Source: an uncultured Collinsella sp.
GTDB taxonomy: Bacteria; Actinomycetota; Coriobacteriia; Coriobacteriales; Coriobacteriaceae
DNA length: 21,761 bases
Direction of reading: 5' to 3'
NCBI GenBank assembly: GCA_958350755.1
Contig: CATWID010000029.1
Span: 1-21,761, forward strand
In this document: in pieces, positions 1 to 8,410 of the stretch
Layout: every line of letters starts with the position of its first letter
Numbering within the stretch: the first letter of the stretch is position 1
Notes under the pieces: model-generated
The model's input: the letters and a program-made list of their open reading frames with translations, nothing else
What the model was told of the DNA's origin: nothing
Database searches by the model: none
Position numbers and translations under genes: made by a program

Positions 1-58
1 TTTCCTATTAGATTAAGTGAGCGATCAAGGAATCTCACCCCCCTCTGCAGCGTTAACG

Positions 59-194
59 CCGGGCCCGCTCTGGAATTGCCTTTCAGAACATTCCGCAGAC
101 CAGGAAGCCCCCTTATCCGCAGCTCCGAAGGAGCAGGATAAGAGGGCTTCCATGGTCGAGGACGTTCTGAAAGGCAATTCCAGAGCGGGCCCGG
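59..194. repeat. 136-base near-perfect palindrome downstream of oppF
   Basis: The arms at 59-89 and 164-194 are perfect inverted copies of 31 bases. Inside them a second pair (about 98-118 and 136-157) matches with one G/T-type mismatch and one extra base. The centre is a small hairpin (122-126 with 130-134, loop GAA). The whole stretch folds as one long three-tier stem on either strand. It begins 13 bases after the oppF stop. There is no run of T after it on the minus strand, so it is not a textbook intrinsic terminator. It may be a mobile palindromic element (MITE or ERIC-like), an mRNA 3' stabiliser or a factor-independent terminator without a U tract. I saw no convincing target-site duplication. 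Bases 1-58 hold nothing I recognise. Confidence 0.85.
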
Positions 195-206
195 ACGGTT
201 CACCGA

Positions 207-1235
207 CTACAGGTCGATGTGCGATTCCTTAATCGGGAACGGCTCCGCGAAGTGGCACGCGCAGCAGTGGCCCGGGGCAACTTCCTTAAACTCAGGAAGC
301 TTCTCGGAGCAGATGCCCTGCGCGATCGGACAGCGCGTGTGGAAACGGCAGCCGGTCGGCGGATCTAGCGGCGACGGCGGATCGCCAGCGAGGATGATGC
401 GCTTGCGGGTCTTCTGAATATCCGGATCGGGCACCGGCACGGCAGACAGCAGTGACTGCGTGTACGGGTGGTGCGGCTCGCTATAGAGTGTCTTCCAGTC
501 CGAAACCTCGACCATCTTACCCAGATACATAACGGCAACGCGATCGGAGATGTGCTGCACGACGGACAGGTCGTGGGCGATAAACAGATACGCCGTACCG
601 AACTTGTCCTGAAGTTCCTTGAGCAGGTTCAGAACCTGGGCCTGAATGGAAACATCCAGAGCGGAAACGGGCTCGTCGCAGATGATCAGCTTGGGCTTCA
701 GAGCGAACGCGCGGGCGATGCCGACACGCTGACGCTGACCGCCCGAGAACTCGTGCGGATAGCGGTTGATGTGCTCGGGGTTGAGGCCGACGACGTCCAG
801 CAGCTCACGGACACGCTCAATGCGCTCCTCCTTGGTGCCCACGCCATGAATAGTCATGGGCTCGGAGACGATCTCGCCGATGGTCATACGAGGATTGAGC
901 GAAGCATAGGGGTCCTGGAAGATGAACTGCATCTCACGACGCATGTCCTTGATCTCATGCTTGCTCATCTCGGCAACGTCTTTGCCCTGGAAGAACACCT
1001 TACCTGCCGTCGGCTTGGTCAGGCGCATGATGGTGCGGCCCGTGGTGGACTTACCGCAACCAGACTCGCCGACCAGGCCAAAGGTCTCGCCCGGATAAAT
1101 CTCGAACGAAATGTCATTCACAGCAGAGACGACGCGCTTGGAAAAACGCTTGGCGAACATGCCGGACTCTGCGGGGAACTCCTTAGAAAGATGCTCGACC
1201 TTCAGCAGCGGAGTGCGCTCGTTATTGTCTGCCAT
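207..1235 (-). CDS. oppF: Oligopeptide ABC transporter ATP-binding protein OppF
   Basis: One of the two ATPases that power the oligopeptide importer encoded by this operon, acting at the cytoplasmic face of the membrane. The 342-residue protein has Walker A GESGCGKS at residues 56-63, the ABC signature SGGQRQR, Walker B LIICDEP followed by the D-loop SALD, and the switch histidine in IAHDL. The C-terminal oligopeptide-transporter extension keeps its cysteine-rich motif (GCRFHTRCP, then C and CCAC), the site assigned to an iron-sulfur or metal centre in this family. The start follows the oppD stop directly (TAA-ATG), so the two are translationally coupled. It is the last gene of the operon. 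The OppF rather than OppD assignment rests on gene order and family resemblance. Confidence 0.92.
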   Translation of the reverse strand: MADNNERTPLLKVEHLSKEFPAESGMFAKRFSKRVVSAVNDISFEIYPGETFGLVGESGCGKSTTGRTIMRLTKPTAGKVFFQGKDVAEMSKHEIKDMRREMQFIFQDPYASLNPRMTIGEIVSEPMTIHGVGTKEERIERVRELLDVVGLNPEHINRYPHEFSGGQRQRVGIARAFALKPKLIICDEPVSALDVSIQAQVLNLLKELQDKFGTAYLFIAHDLSVVQHISDRVAVMYLGKMVEVSDWKTLYSEPHHPYTQSLLSAVPVPDPDIQKTRKRIILAGDPPSPLDPPTGCRFHTRCPIAQGICSEKLPEFKEVAPGHCCACHFAEPFPIKESHIDL

Positions 1236-2327
1236 TTACGCCTCGCCTCCCTTCTTGGAATCCTTGCGCGTGCGGGACGTCTCAGGGGCGTTCTTGAGGA
1301 ACTCGGGGTCACCGGAATAATGGCACGCAGAATAGTGGCCGGACTCGGTAACAACGCGCTCGGGGCGCTGCTTGCGGCACTTGTCCGTCGCATAGGGGCA
1401 GCGAGGAGAGAAGACGCAGCCCTCGGGCAGGTTCATGAGCGAAGGCGGGTTGCCGTGAATCGGCGTCAGCGGCTTCTTCTCTTCGATGGCCTGCTCCGGG
1501 ATGGAGCGAATAAGACCCCAGGTGTAGGGATGGCGGCTCTCGTAGAAGATTTCCTCAGCAGTACCGAACTCGACGGGACGGCCGGCATACATAACCATGA
1601 TTTTGTCGGCCATATCGGCGACAACGCCCAGGTCATGGGTAATCATGATGATGGCGTTGCCGTTCTTCTCCTGCATTTCCTGCATAAGCTCAATAATCTG
1701 AGCCTGAATGGTAACGTCCAGGGCGGTCGTGGGCTCGTCAGCAATCAGAATATCGGGATCGCAGGCAAGGGCCATAGCAATCATGACGCGCTGACGCATG
1801 CCACCAGAGAACTGGTGCGGATACTCATTGACGCGCTTCTCGGGCTCGGGAATGCCAACGAGGTCCAAAAGCTCGGTGGCGCGCTTGAGCGCCTCCTGCT
1901 TGGAGTAGCCACGATGCAGACGAAGGCCCTCGCCCACCTGCTTGCCGATCTTATAGACCGGGTTCAAGGAGGTCATAGGATCCTGGAAGATCATCGCGAT
2001 ATCGTTACCGCGAATGTGCTGCATCTCTTCCTCGGTCATCTCGAGGATAGAACGACCGCGATAGCGAACGTCGCCGCCCTCAATCTTTCCCGGAGGCATC
2101 GAGATAAGACCCATGATGGTCATGGCGGTCACGGACTTACCGGAGCCGGACTCACCGACGACACCCAGGGTCTCGCCGCGATCGAGTGTGTAGGACACAC
2201 CGTCGACAGCGCGAACGACACCATCTTCGGTATGGAAATACATCTTAAGGTCATCGACCTCGAGCAGATGCTGGCCCTCGGGAACCGGCTGGTCTTTCAG
2301 GTCCACATAGTTCTTGTTCTTCTTCAT
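1236..2327 (-). CDS. oppD: Oligopeptide ABC transporter ATP-binding protein OppD
   Basis: Partner ATPase to OppF in the peptide importer. The 363 residues contain Walker A GESGSGKS at 58-65, Q-loop around FQDPMTSLNP (114-123), signature SGGMRQR at 174-180, Walker B ILIADEP at 193-199 and the ITHDL switch histidine. The C-terminal Opp/Dpp domain retains the cysteine pattern GC...RCP...C...C. The MetArg variant of the signature (SGGMRQR instead of SGGQRQR) is common in OppD/DppD proteins. The start lies 2 bases beyond the oppC stop, which makes co-translation with oppC likely. Length is normal for the family. Confidence 0.92.
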   Translation of the reverse strand: MKKNKNYVDLKDQPVPEGQHLLEVDDLKMYFHTEDGVVRAVDGVSYTLDRGETLGVVGESGSGKSVTAMTIMGLISMPPGKIEGGDVRYRGRSILEMTEEEMQHIRGNDIAMIFQDPMTSLNPVYKIGKQVGEGLRLHRGYSKQEALKRATELLDLVGIPEPEKRVNEYPHQFSGGMRQRVMIAMALACDPDILIADEPTTALDVTIQAQIIELMQEMQEKNGNAIIMITHDLGVVADMADKIMVMYAGRPVEFGTAEEIFYESRHPYTWGLIRSIPEQAIEEKKPLTPIHGNPPSLMNLPEGCVFSPRCPYATDKCRKQRPERVVTESGHYSACHYSGDPEFLKNAPETSRTRKDSKKGGEA

Positions 2328-2329
2328 CC

Positions 2330-3265
2330 TTATGCGTCCTTCATCTTGACGTCGAGGGCGTCGCGCAGACCGTCACCCAGCAGGGTGAAGGCGAGCACCG
2401 TCGAGAGAATTGCCAGACCGGGCATGATCATCATCCAGGGAGCAGTCAGAAGATACTGCTGACCGTCCTGAATCATGGAGCCCCACGAAGGCGTAGGCGG
2501 AATAACGCCCATGCCGAGGAAGGACAGGGCAGACTCGGTCAGAATAGCGCCACCAATGTTCATGGTCGCATAGACCACGATAGAAGCAACGGAGTTCGGG
2601 AAGATATGGCGCATAACGATACGCGCATCGGATGCACCCATAGCGCGAGCGGCGTCAACATAGTCGTTCTCTTTGACCGTCAGGATCGCGGATCGGAAGA
2701 CGCGCGCAATCGAAGGCCAGCCGAGAATGCCGATGGCGATAAAGACATTCTGAAGACCACGACCGATAACGGCAATCATGGCAACAACGAACAGCACGTA
2801 CGGGAACGCCAGGAAGATGTCCGCACAGCGCATGATGATCGTATCCCAGATGCCGCCATAGAAACCGGCCAGGGCGCCCATGACCAGACCGATCACCGTG
2901 GAGATGGCGGTGGCCATAATACCGACGGAAAGCGAAACGCGTGCACCGTAGATAACACGGACGAGAATGTCACGACCAAGAGAGTCGGTGCCAAACGGGT
3001 GCTCGGCACACGGAGCCAGCAGCGACGTCTCGGCCATGGTGGTCGAGTCAGAAGCCGTAGGAGAGCCGAGCCAGGGCTTAGCCCACAGATCGGCGGTCAG
3101 GGCGACCACAACAACGATGATGATCCAGCAGACACCGATAACGGCGAGCTTGTTCTTACGAAGACGCTTAAAAGCGTCGCCCCACAGCGTGCGGGACTTG
3201 GCGGGAGCAGATGCGGCCTTGGTGGCGGTAGCCTGCTCCTGAGACTGAGAATCAGTTTCCTGCAT
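2330..3265 (-). CDS. oppC: Oligopeptide ABC transporter permease OppC
   Basis: Membrane subunit of the peptide importer (binding-protein-dependent transport family, OppC/DppC type). The 311 residues begin with a Ser/Gln/Ala-rich cytoplasmic tail of about 38 residues, then a first membrane span (about 40-60). An external segment carries the family hallmark HPFGTDSLGRDIL (89-101), and further spans follow. The EAA loop that docks on the ATPases is at about 200-224 (DYVDAARAMGASD, conserved Gly 210). A strong ribosome site (GGGAGG) sits about 8 bases before the ATG. oppB ends 14 bases upstream. The protein pairs with OppB to form the translocation pore. Confidence 0.92.
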   Translation of the reverse strand: MQETDSQSQEQATATKAASAPAKSRTLWGDAFKRLRKNKLAVIGVCWIIIVVVVALTADLWAKPWLGSPTASDSTTMAETSLLAPCAEHPFGTDSLGRDILVRVIYGARVSLSVGIMATAISTVIGLVMGALAGFYGGIWDTIIMRCADIFLAFPYVLFVVAMIAVIGRGLQNVFIAIGILGWPSIARVFRSAILTVKENDYVDAARAMGASDARIVMRHIFPNSVASIVVYATMNIGGAILTESALSFLGMGVIPPTPSWGSMIQDGQQYLLTAPWMMIMPGLAILSTVLAFTLLGDGLRDALDVKMKDA

Positions 3266-3279
3266 GAGACGTACCTCCC

Positions 3280-4317
3280 TTAGGCCTTATCCGACGGACC
3301 GCCAAGGCGGATGCGCGGGTCGAGGAATGCATAGCTAATGTCGACGAGCAGGTTGATCACCATAACGACGACAACAATGAGCGTAACGCCGCCCATAACG
3401 ATGGGCCAGTCGCGCATGCTAATGGCGCGGTAGACCTCGAAGCCGATGCCGGGCCAGTTAAAGACCGTCTCGGTCAGGATGGCGCCCGAAAGCATGCCGC
3501 CGAAGTCGACACCAATATAGGTAACGACGGGGATGAGTGCATTCTTAAGCGCATGCTTGATAATGATCGCGCGATTGGAGAGACCCTTGGCCTTTGCCGT
3601 ACGGATGTAATCCTGGTTCATGACGTCAAGCAGCTGCGAGCGCATAATGCGGGCGGCATAAGCGGTCGAAACCGAAGCCAGCGTAATGGTCGGAAGCACA
3701 TAGTGCATCCAATCCTGATACTGAGAGCTGGAACCGCCGGCACCCGAGATCGGCATGGAGAATGCACCGCCCGTGGCGTCCTTGAGAATGACGCCAAAGA
3801 ACAGCTGCAGCAACATACCGAGCCAGAAGGCCGGGACGGCAACGAGAATCGACGTGGTGAGCGTTACCAAAATATCCCAGAAGGAATAACGCTTAACCGC
3901 CGAAATGATACCCGCACCGATACCCATGATTGCCTCGAGCACGATGGCGCACGCGGCAAGTTTGACCGTATACGGATACTTTTGGGCAAAGATTTCCGTA
4001 ACCGGCAGCTTGCGCTGGTACGAATTGCCCAGATCGCCATGAAGCAGACCGTTCATGTAATACAGATAACGGTCTACAAGCGACGTCTGAACGGGATCGC
4101 CGTTCTCGTCAAGGATCGCGTTGCCGTCCTCGTCCGTCTGGACCAGGTGATAGCGAACGCGAAGCTGAAGCTCCACCTCGGGGGACAGAGCCTTGTCTCC
4201 ACCGATCAGCTTGATCGGATCTCCCGGCACGATATTCTGGAGGGCGAACAGAATCAGCGTAACGCCCAAAAACACCGGGATGAACTGAAGCACACGTTTA
4301 ACGATGTACTTACCCAT
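3280..4317 (-). CDS. oppB: Oligopeptide ABC transporter permease OppB
   Basis: First membrane subunit of the peptide importer. The 345-residue protein starts with the typical OppB N-terminus: a first span at about 10-30 followed by the motif NIVPGDP. A roughly 65-residue external region comes next, then five predicted spans and the EAA loop (QDYIRTAKAKGLSNR, with HALKN after it). The C-terminus has the usual NLLVDISYAFLDPRIRL ending. The ATG is preceded by GGGGAG. It is separated from oppA by about 157 bases that contain a hairpin (4349-4376), consistent with lower expression of the membrane and ATPase genes than of the binding protein. Confidence 0.92.
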   Translation of the reverse strand: MGKYIVKRVLQFIPVFLGVTLILFALQNIVPGDPIKLIGGDKALSPEVELQLRVRYHLVQTDEDGNAILDENGDPVQTSLVDRYLYYMNGLLHGDLGNSYQRKLPVTEIFAQKYPYTVKLAACAIVLEAIMGIGAGIISAVKRYSFWDILVTLTTSILVAVPAFWLGMLLQLFFGVILKDATGGAFSMPISGAGGSSSQYQDWMHYVLPTITLASVSTAYAARIMRSQLLDVMNQDYIRTAKAKGLSNRAIIIKHALKNALIPVVTYIGVDFGGMLSGAILTETVFNWPGIGFEVYRAISMRDWPIVMGGVTLIVVVVMVINLLVDISYAFLDPRIRLGGPSDKA

Positions 4318-4348
4318 ACCACTCCCCTATCTAGGGATTAACCTAAAT

Positions 4349-4376
4349 GGGATGCCGATCGCCAGACCGGCATCCC
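4349..4376 (-). terminator. Intercistronic hairpin between oppA and oppB
   Basis: A perfect 9-base inverted repeat (4349-4357 with 4368-4376, arms GGGATGCCG and CGGCATCCC, loop 10 bases) lies about 100 bases after the oppA stop. Only a weak ATTTA follows on the transcribed strand, so a leaky terminator or a 3'-end stabiliser of oppA mRNA is more likely than a full stop. Such elements usually raise the amount of binding protein over the membrane subunits. Confidence 0.6.
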
Positions 4377-4474
4377 AAAATTACCATCAGCCAGTTTACC
4401 CCAGGTTAGGGAGAACTGTATGTTTCCCATGAGGTCTACGTAAATACTTGACCCTCACGGAAGCTGCAAAACCC

Positions 4475-6151
4475 TTAGGCGAGCTCGGCGGTACCCAGAT
4501 CGGCGTGCTTCTGCGGATCAACATAGAGATGCTTGACGCGGTCAGAGCCAGCGATGGTGTGCGTGTAGAACATCACCGGGATAACCGGGCAGTCAGCAGC
4601 GACCATGGCGTCGGCCTCCCGCATCTTGGCGATGCGCTCCTCGTCATCAACCGTGGTGCGGGCCTCGTCGACCTTGGCATCGAACTCGGGGTTGCTGTAA
4701 CCGGAGCGGTTGTCGCCACCGAGGGAGTCGGAGTGGAACAGCGGGTACAGGAAGTTGTCCATGATCGGGTAATCGGCGATCCAGCCCAGACGGCCGAACT
4801 GATAGTTGAAGTTCTGATACTGCTCGAGCAGGGCAGACCACTCAGGGGTATCGGAGACAGCGGTAACGCCAACCTTGGCGAGGTCGCCGATGATGGACTC
4901 CATGATCTCCTTGTGACCACCGTCCTGGTTGTAGGAAAGGGTCACGCTAATGCCACGATCGCCGTTAGCGCCAGCGGGAGCGACCTTGTCGAGGTACTCG
5001 TTAGCCTTGTCGACGTCATAGGCGCAGAACTCCCATGCGCCCTCCTTGTAGCCGGCGATTCCCGGAGGAACAATACCGTCGGCGGGGGTACGGGTACCCT
5101 TGAAGATGGTCTTGCAGATGGCCTCACGGTTGATGGCCAGGGAGATGCCCTTGCGCAGGTCGGCGTTATTGAACGGCTCGGCCGTGGTGTTGCAGGTCAG
5201 ATAGTACGTGGAAGGCTCGGCACCGAGCAGCATATGCTCGCCGTCACCCATGGTGTAACCGTCCTTGGACTCGCCACGGTCCTTCTTGGCGGCATCGATC
5301 TGAGCAACGGGAACGTCGCAGACATCGAGGTTACCGGCCTGGAACTCCTTGTAAGCGGTCTCCATGTCCTTGATGACCTGGAAGTGGATGCCATCGATCT
5401 TGGCCTTGTCGCCATAGTAATCGTCAAACTTCTTGAGGTTGATCTCCTGGCCATCCTCCCACTTACCGTCCATCATGAACGGGCCGTTACCGACCGGGGC
5501 AAGGTAGAAGCTCTTGACATCGGACTCGGCGCACTCGGGAACCGGGGACAGAGCCGGGTGAGAGGCGACGAAGGGGAAGTCGGCGTAAGCGGAAGACAGC
5601 TTGACGACGAGGGTCTCATCGTCGGGGCAAGTAACACCGCTGAGCTCGGTAGCGTTGCCGGCAAGCAGATCGTCATAGCCCTCAACCATGGAAAGGTGAT
5701 AGGAGACCTCGGAAGGACCATACTCGGTGGCGATGGCCGACTTGGTGTTGACTAGACGCTCCCAACCGAGCTTGAAGGACTTGGAGGTAACGTCGTCACC
5801 GTTGTGGAACTTAGCCTTCTTGATCTTGAAGGTGAACTCGGTGGCGTCGTCGTTAGCCTCAAAGGACTCGCAAGCCAGCGGAACGATCTCGCCCTTCTCG
5901 GGGTCGTACTCCGTCAGAGCGTCGAAGAGCTGGTACTCGACCTGAGTGCCCTGATCCTCCTGGACGTTGTAGGGGTCGATGCAGACCGGGTTGTTGATGT
6001 AGAAGTTCAGCGTCGAACCGGAGTCAGATCCGGAAGCGTCGCCGCCCTTCTTGCCGCATGCGGCAAGAAAAGCCATGGAGCTCGCAGCGAGGGTGCCGCC
6101 AACAAAGGCGCGACGACCCATAACGGGCTGGTGGAACATAGAATCAGCCAT
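4475..6151 (-). CDS. oppA: Oligopeptide-binding lipoprotein OppA (SBP family 5)
   Basis: Captures peptides outside the membrane and hands them to OppBC. The chosen start gives 558 residues and is preceded by AAGGAGG five bases upstream; an upstream in-frame ATG at 6196 has no such site. The signal peptide combines a twin-arginine motif (MGRRAFVGG, Arg13-Arg14) with a lipobox LAAC (Cys32), so export as a Tat-dependent lipoprotein is likely. A Gly/Ser-rich tether follows, then the family 5 solute-binding fold (for example the stretch HNGDDVTSKSFKLGWERL and the late YPLFHSDSLGGDNRSGY). Position at the head of oppBCDF supports a peptide substrate; the exact peptide range cannot be read from sequence. 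Confidence 0.92.
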   Translation of the reverse strand: MADSMFHQPVMGRRAFVGGTLAASSMAFLAACGKKGGDASGSDSGSTLNFYINNPVCIDPYNVQEDQGTQVEYQLFDALTEYDPEKGEIVPLACESFEANDDATEFTFKIKKAKFHNGDDVTSKSFKLGWERLVNTKSAIATEYGPSEVSYHLSMVEGYDDLLAGNATELSGVTCPDDETLVVKLSSAYADFPFVASHPALSPVPECAESDVKSFYLAPVGNGPFMMDGKWEDGQEINLKKFDDYYGDKAKIDGIHFQVIKDMETAYKEFQAGNLDVCDVPVAQIDAAKKDRGESKDGYTMGDGEHMLLGAEPSTYYLTCNTTAEPFNNADLRKGISLAINREAICKTIFKGTRTPADGIVPPGIAGYKEGAWEFCAYDVDKANEYLDKVAPAGANGDRGISVTLSYNQDGGHKEIMESIIGDLAKVGVTAVSDTPEWSALLEQYQNFNYQFGRLGWIADYPIMDNFLYPLFHSDSLGGDNRSGYSNPEFDAKVDEARTTVDDEERIAKMREADAMVAADCPVIPVMFYTHTIAGSDRVKHLYVDPQKHADLGTAELA

Positions 6152-6247
6152 GCCATCCTCCTTATGAGATAGGACAAAGTGAATTCGGCCGGGCAACGTC
6201 GAGACAGCCCAATCGAACCATTCAAACGCGGTCCGCTGTTATGGCTG

Positions 6248-6276
6248 GTTATGCAATGCGGGCCAACGTTTTGCAA
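6248..6276 (-). promoter_or_regulatory. Possible sigma-70-type promoter of the opp operon
   Basis: On the minus strand TTGCAA (6271-6276) and CATAAC (6248-6253) are spaced by 17 bases, each matching four of six consensus positions. They lie about 97 bases before the oppA start and downstream of the secG terminator. The region 6152-6387 otherwise holds no gene. Weak match; read by eye only. Confidence 0.3.
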
Positions 6277-6387
6277 TACAGTAGCGCATTTTATGCACAA
6301 TTTGGCGCTGATTCCGGTTAACGGTCGAGAATTTCTTTACTTGGGCGAAGTATGTGGGGATATTTTGGCTCTGTTACAAGTCTGTAA

Positions 6388-6420
6388 ACAAAAAGGGCCC
6401 CGCACATGCGGGACCCCTTA
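6388..6420 (-). terminator. Intrinsic terminator of secG
   Basis: On the minus strand a GC-rich stem (arms around 6395-6404 and 6408-6419, tetraloop-like ATGT centre) is followed by CCCTTTTTG. It starts about 22 bases after the secG stop. Stem plus T run make this a good intrinsic terminator. Confidence 0.85.
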
Positions 6421-6441
6421 CAAACGTATATACGCCGATGC

Positions 6442-6696
6442 TTAGTAGCCGACGATGCCCTGCGGGAAGAAAAACATGCACAGAACGACACACACGGCAA
6501 AAACGACGGCCATAATTACCGTCAGGCGATCGAGGTTCTGCTCCATGACGCCCGTGGCAGAGCTGGAGTTATACAGCGAGCTAGCGATCATATCCGAAAC
6601 GCCGGTGCCCTTACCGGAATGCATCAGAACGAGAATCGTCAGCGCCACGGCAGAAACAGCCCAAACGACAAACAGAAGAATCTGAAACGGACCCAT
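6442..6696 (-). CDS. secG: Preprotein translocase subunit SecG
   Basis: Small membrane subunit that assists SecYEG protein export. The 84-residue protein shows the SecG plan: one membrane span at about 4-24, a short cytoplasmic loop with HSGKGTGVSDM (consensus GKGAG..., then the F/S-rich patch SSLYNSSSATGVMEQNLDRLT), and a second span at about 58-78. Length fits the family (70-110 residues). The start has AAGGAG eight bases upstream. secG after the gap-pgk-tpiA block is a conserved actinobacterial arrangement; here gpmI intervenes and terminators isolate secG on both sides, so it probably has its own promoter. Confidence 0.9.
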   Translation of the reverse strand: MGPFQILLFVVWAVSAVALTILVLMHSGKGTGVSDMIASSLYNSSSATGVMEQNLDRLTVIMAVVFAVCVVLCMFFFPQGIVGY

Positions 6697-6729
6697 AGAT
6701 AAGCTCCTTAATAGAACAATTCAAACTCC

Positions 6730-6755
6730 AGTACTGTACCACAACCCCCAGTACT
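6730..6755. promoter_or_regulatory. Repeated AGTACT sites upstream of secG
   Basis: The octamer CCAGTACT occurs twice, 20 bases apart (6728-6735 and 6748-6755). AGTACT is itself palindromic, so AGTACTG...CAGTACT also reads as an inverted repeat. The pair lies 34-59 bases before the secG start, where a promoter or operator would be expected. No regulator is known to me for this site. Confidence 0.25.
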
Positions 6756-6790
6756 CCCCCGCCCGCCATTTGAGGACGGGCAGAAATAGC

Positions 6791-6826
6791 GCAAAAGGGG
6801 GTTGTCCGAATGTGGACAACCCCCTT
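6791..6826 (-). terminator. Intrinsic terminator of the pgk-tpiA-gpmI operon
   Basis: A perfect 13-base inverted repeat (6795-6807 with 6814-6826, loop of six) lies 25 bases after the gpmI stop. On the minus strand it ends CCCCCTTTT. The stem is long and GC-rich and the T tract is short, but its position between gpmI and secG is right. Confidence 0.88.
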
Positions 6827-6851
6827 GCTAGAAAACGTTTGTTGTTTTCTA

Positions 6852-8405
6852 TTAGGCCTCGGTGGCGAGTACGCGACCCGTCATCTCGGCGGAAGGCTCA
6901 ATGCCAGCCATGGTGAGCATGGTCGGAGCGATATCGGAAAGACGGCCGTCCTCAATACCGGTGAGCTTGGCCTTATCATCAACGATGATAAACGGCACGC
7001 GGTTGGTGGTGTGAGCCGTAAACGGATGCTTGGAACCGTCGGAAGCAACGTCAAACATGTGATCGGCGTTGCCATGGTCGGCGGTAATCAGCGCAAAGCC
7101 GCCCTTAGCGAGAATCGCCGGGACAACCTTGGACAGAGCATCGTCAACAGCCTCGACGGCCTTAACGGCGGCGTCGAACACGCCGGTGTGACCAACCATG
7201 TCGCAGTTCGCGAAGTTCACGATGTAGAAATCAGCGCGATCCTCGTTAATAGCGGCGACGAGCTTCTCGGTAACCTCGGGAGCGCTCATCTCGGGCTGCA
7301 GATCGTAGGTAGCAACCTTGGGGGAAGCGACGAGCACGCGCTCCTCGCCCTCCTTGGGCTCCTCGATGCCGCCGTTGAGGAAGAACGTCACATGGGCGTA
7401 CTTCTCGGTCTCGGCGGTGTGCAGCTGCTTCAGGCCATTGGCGGCGATAACGTCGGCCAGAACGTTCTCGGGGAATGTCTTGGGGAAGGCGACCTCGACG
7501 TCAAACGTCGGATCGTACTCGGTCATCGTCACAAAGTGCGAAAGCTTAATCTGCTCGCGCTCAAAGCCGTCGAACTCCTTGTCCGTGAACACGCGAGTCA
7601 TCTGACGAGCGCGGTCGGGACGGAAGTTGAAGAAGATGGCCGCGTCGCCCTCGTGAATGCCCTCGTTGTGGGCAGCGAAGGGCTCGACGAACTCGTCGCC
7701 GCGCGGATCCTTCTCGTAGTAGGCCTTGATACCGGCAACGGGGTCGGTATCGGCATCGGACGCGTTGACCATGACGTCGTAGGCACGCTGGATGCGCTCC
7801 CAGCGGTTGTCGCGGTCCATGGCCCAATAGCGGCCCGAAACGGTGGCAACGCGAGCGTCGCAACCGGTCTCCTCGGAGATCTTAGCCAGGAAAGCGCAGA
7901 ACTCGCTCATGTAGCCGGCACCGGACTGCGGGTCGACGTCGCGGCCATCCATGAAGGCGTGGACGCGAACGGTCTTGACGCCATGCTGGGCAGCCATCTT
8001 GACCAGAGCCTCGACGTGGTTCATGTGAGAATGAACACCGCCAGGGCTCATAAGGCCCATGAGGTGCAGGGTCTTGCCTTCGGCCTTGACGTCGTCCATA
8101 GCCTTGACGAAGACCTCGTTCTTGGCGATGGAGCCGTCCTTGATGGCGTTGTTGATGCGCGAAAGCTCCTGGAACACGATGCGGCCGGCACCGATGTTGA
8201 GGTGACCCACCTCGGAGTTGCCCATCTGGCCGTCGGGAAGGCCCACGTCCTCGCCCGAAGCACCGAGCGTGGTGTGAGGATACTTCTCGTACAGGCTATC
8301 AAGGAAGGGCGTCTTGGCAGCGGCGACGGCGTTCTCGCCATCAGCCGGAGCAAGGCCGCAGCCATCCATGATGATCAGGAGTGCAGGAAGATGACGCTGT
8401 GCCAT
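6852..8405 (-). CDS. gpmI: 2,3-bisphosphoglycerate-independent phosphoglycerate mutase
   Basis: Interconverts 3-phosphoglycerate and 2-phosphoglycerate in glycolysis, a manganese-dependent alkaline-phosphatase-superfamily enzyme. The 517 residues include the metal-binding start LLIIMDGCG (Asp14), the catalytic serine in GNSEVGH (Ser64), and the C-terminal metal motif TADHGNADHM. The DGCG sequence replaces the more usual DGWG or DGFG. Length is normal (about 510). The ATG lies 5 bases after the tpiA stop; the ribosome site (TAGGAC) is weak, consistent with translational coupling. Its place inside the glycolytic operon between tpiA and secG is not the commonest actinobacterial layout. Confidence 0.95.
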   Translation of the reverse strand: MAQRHLPALLIIMDGCGLAPADGENAVAAAKTPFLDSLYEKYPHTTLGASGEDVGLPDGQMGNSEVGHLNIGAGRIVFQELSRINNAIKDGSIAKNEVFVKAMDDVKAEGKTLHLMGLMSPGGVHSHMNHVEALVKMAAQHGVKTVRVHAFMDGRDVDPQSGAGYMSEFCAFLAKISEETGCDARVATVSGRYWAMDRDNRWERIQRAYDVMVNASDADTDPVAGIKAYYEKDPRGDEFVEPFAAHNEGIHEGDAAIFFNFRPDRARQMTRVFTDKEFDGFEREQIKLSHFVTMTEYDPTFDVEVAFPKTFPENVLADVIAANGLKQLHTAETEKYAHVTFFLNGGIEEPKEGEERVLVASPKVATYDLQPEMSAPEVTEKLVAAINEDRADFYIVNFANCDMVGHTGVFDAAVKAVEAVDDALSKVVPAILAKGGFALITADHGNADHMFDVASDGSKHPFTAHTTNRVPFIIVDDKAKLTGIEDGRLSDIAPTMLTMAGIEPSAEMTGRVLATEA

Positions 8406-8410
8406 ATGTC

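Noticed and set aside
51..203. Target-site duplication flanking the 136-base palindrome
   Set aside because: The flanks share only short loosely similar strings (AACG/ACGG) without a clean direct repeat.
17..232. 71-codon plus-strand open frame at the left edge
   Set aside because: Lies almost entirely in the 59-194 palindrome and has no credible ribosome site.
468..2462. 664-codon open frame on the plus strand opposite oppF and oppD
   Set aside because: It mirrors conserved ABC ATPases on the other strand, has no family motif, and is a known artefact of GC-rich codon use.
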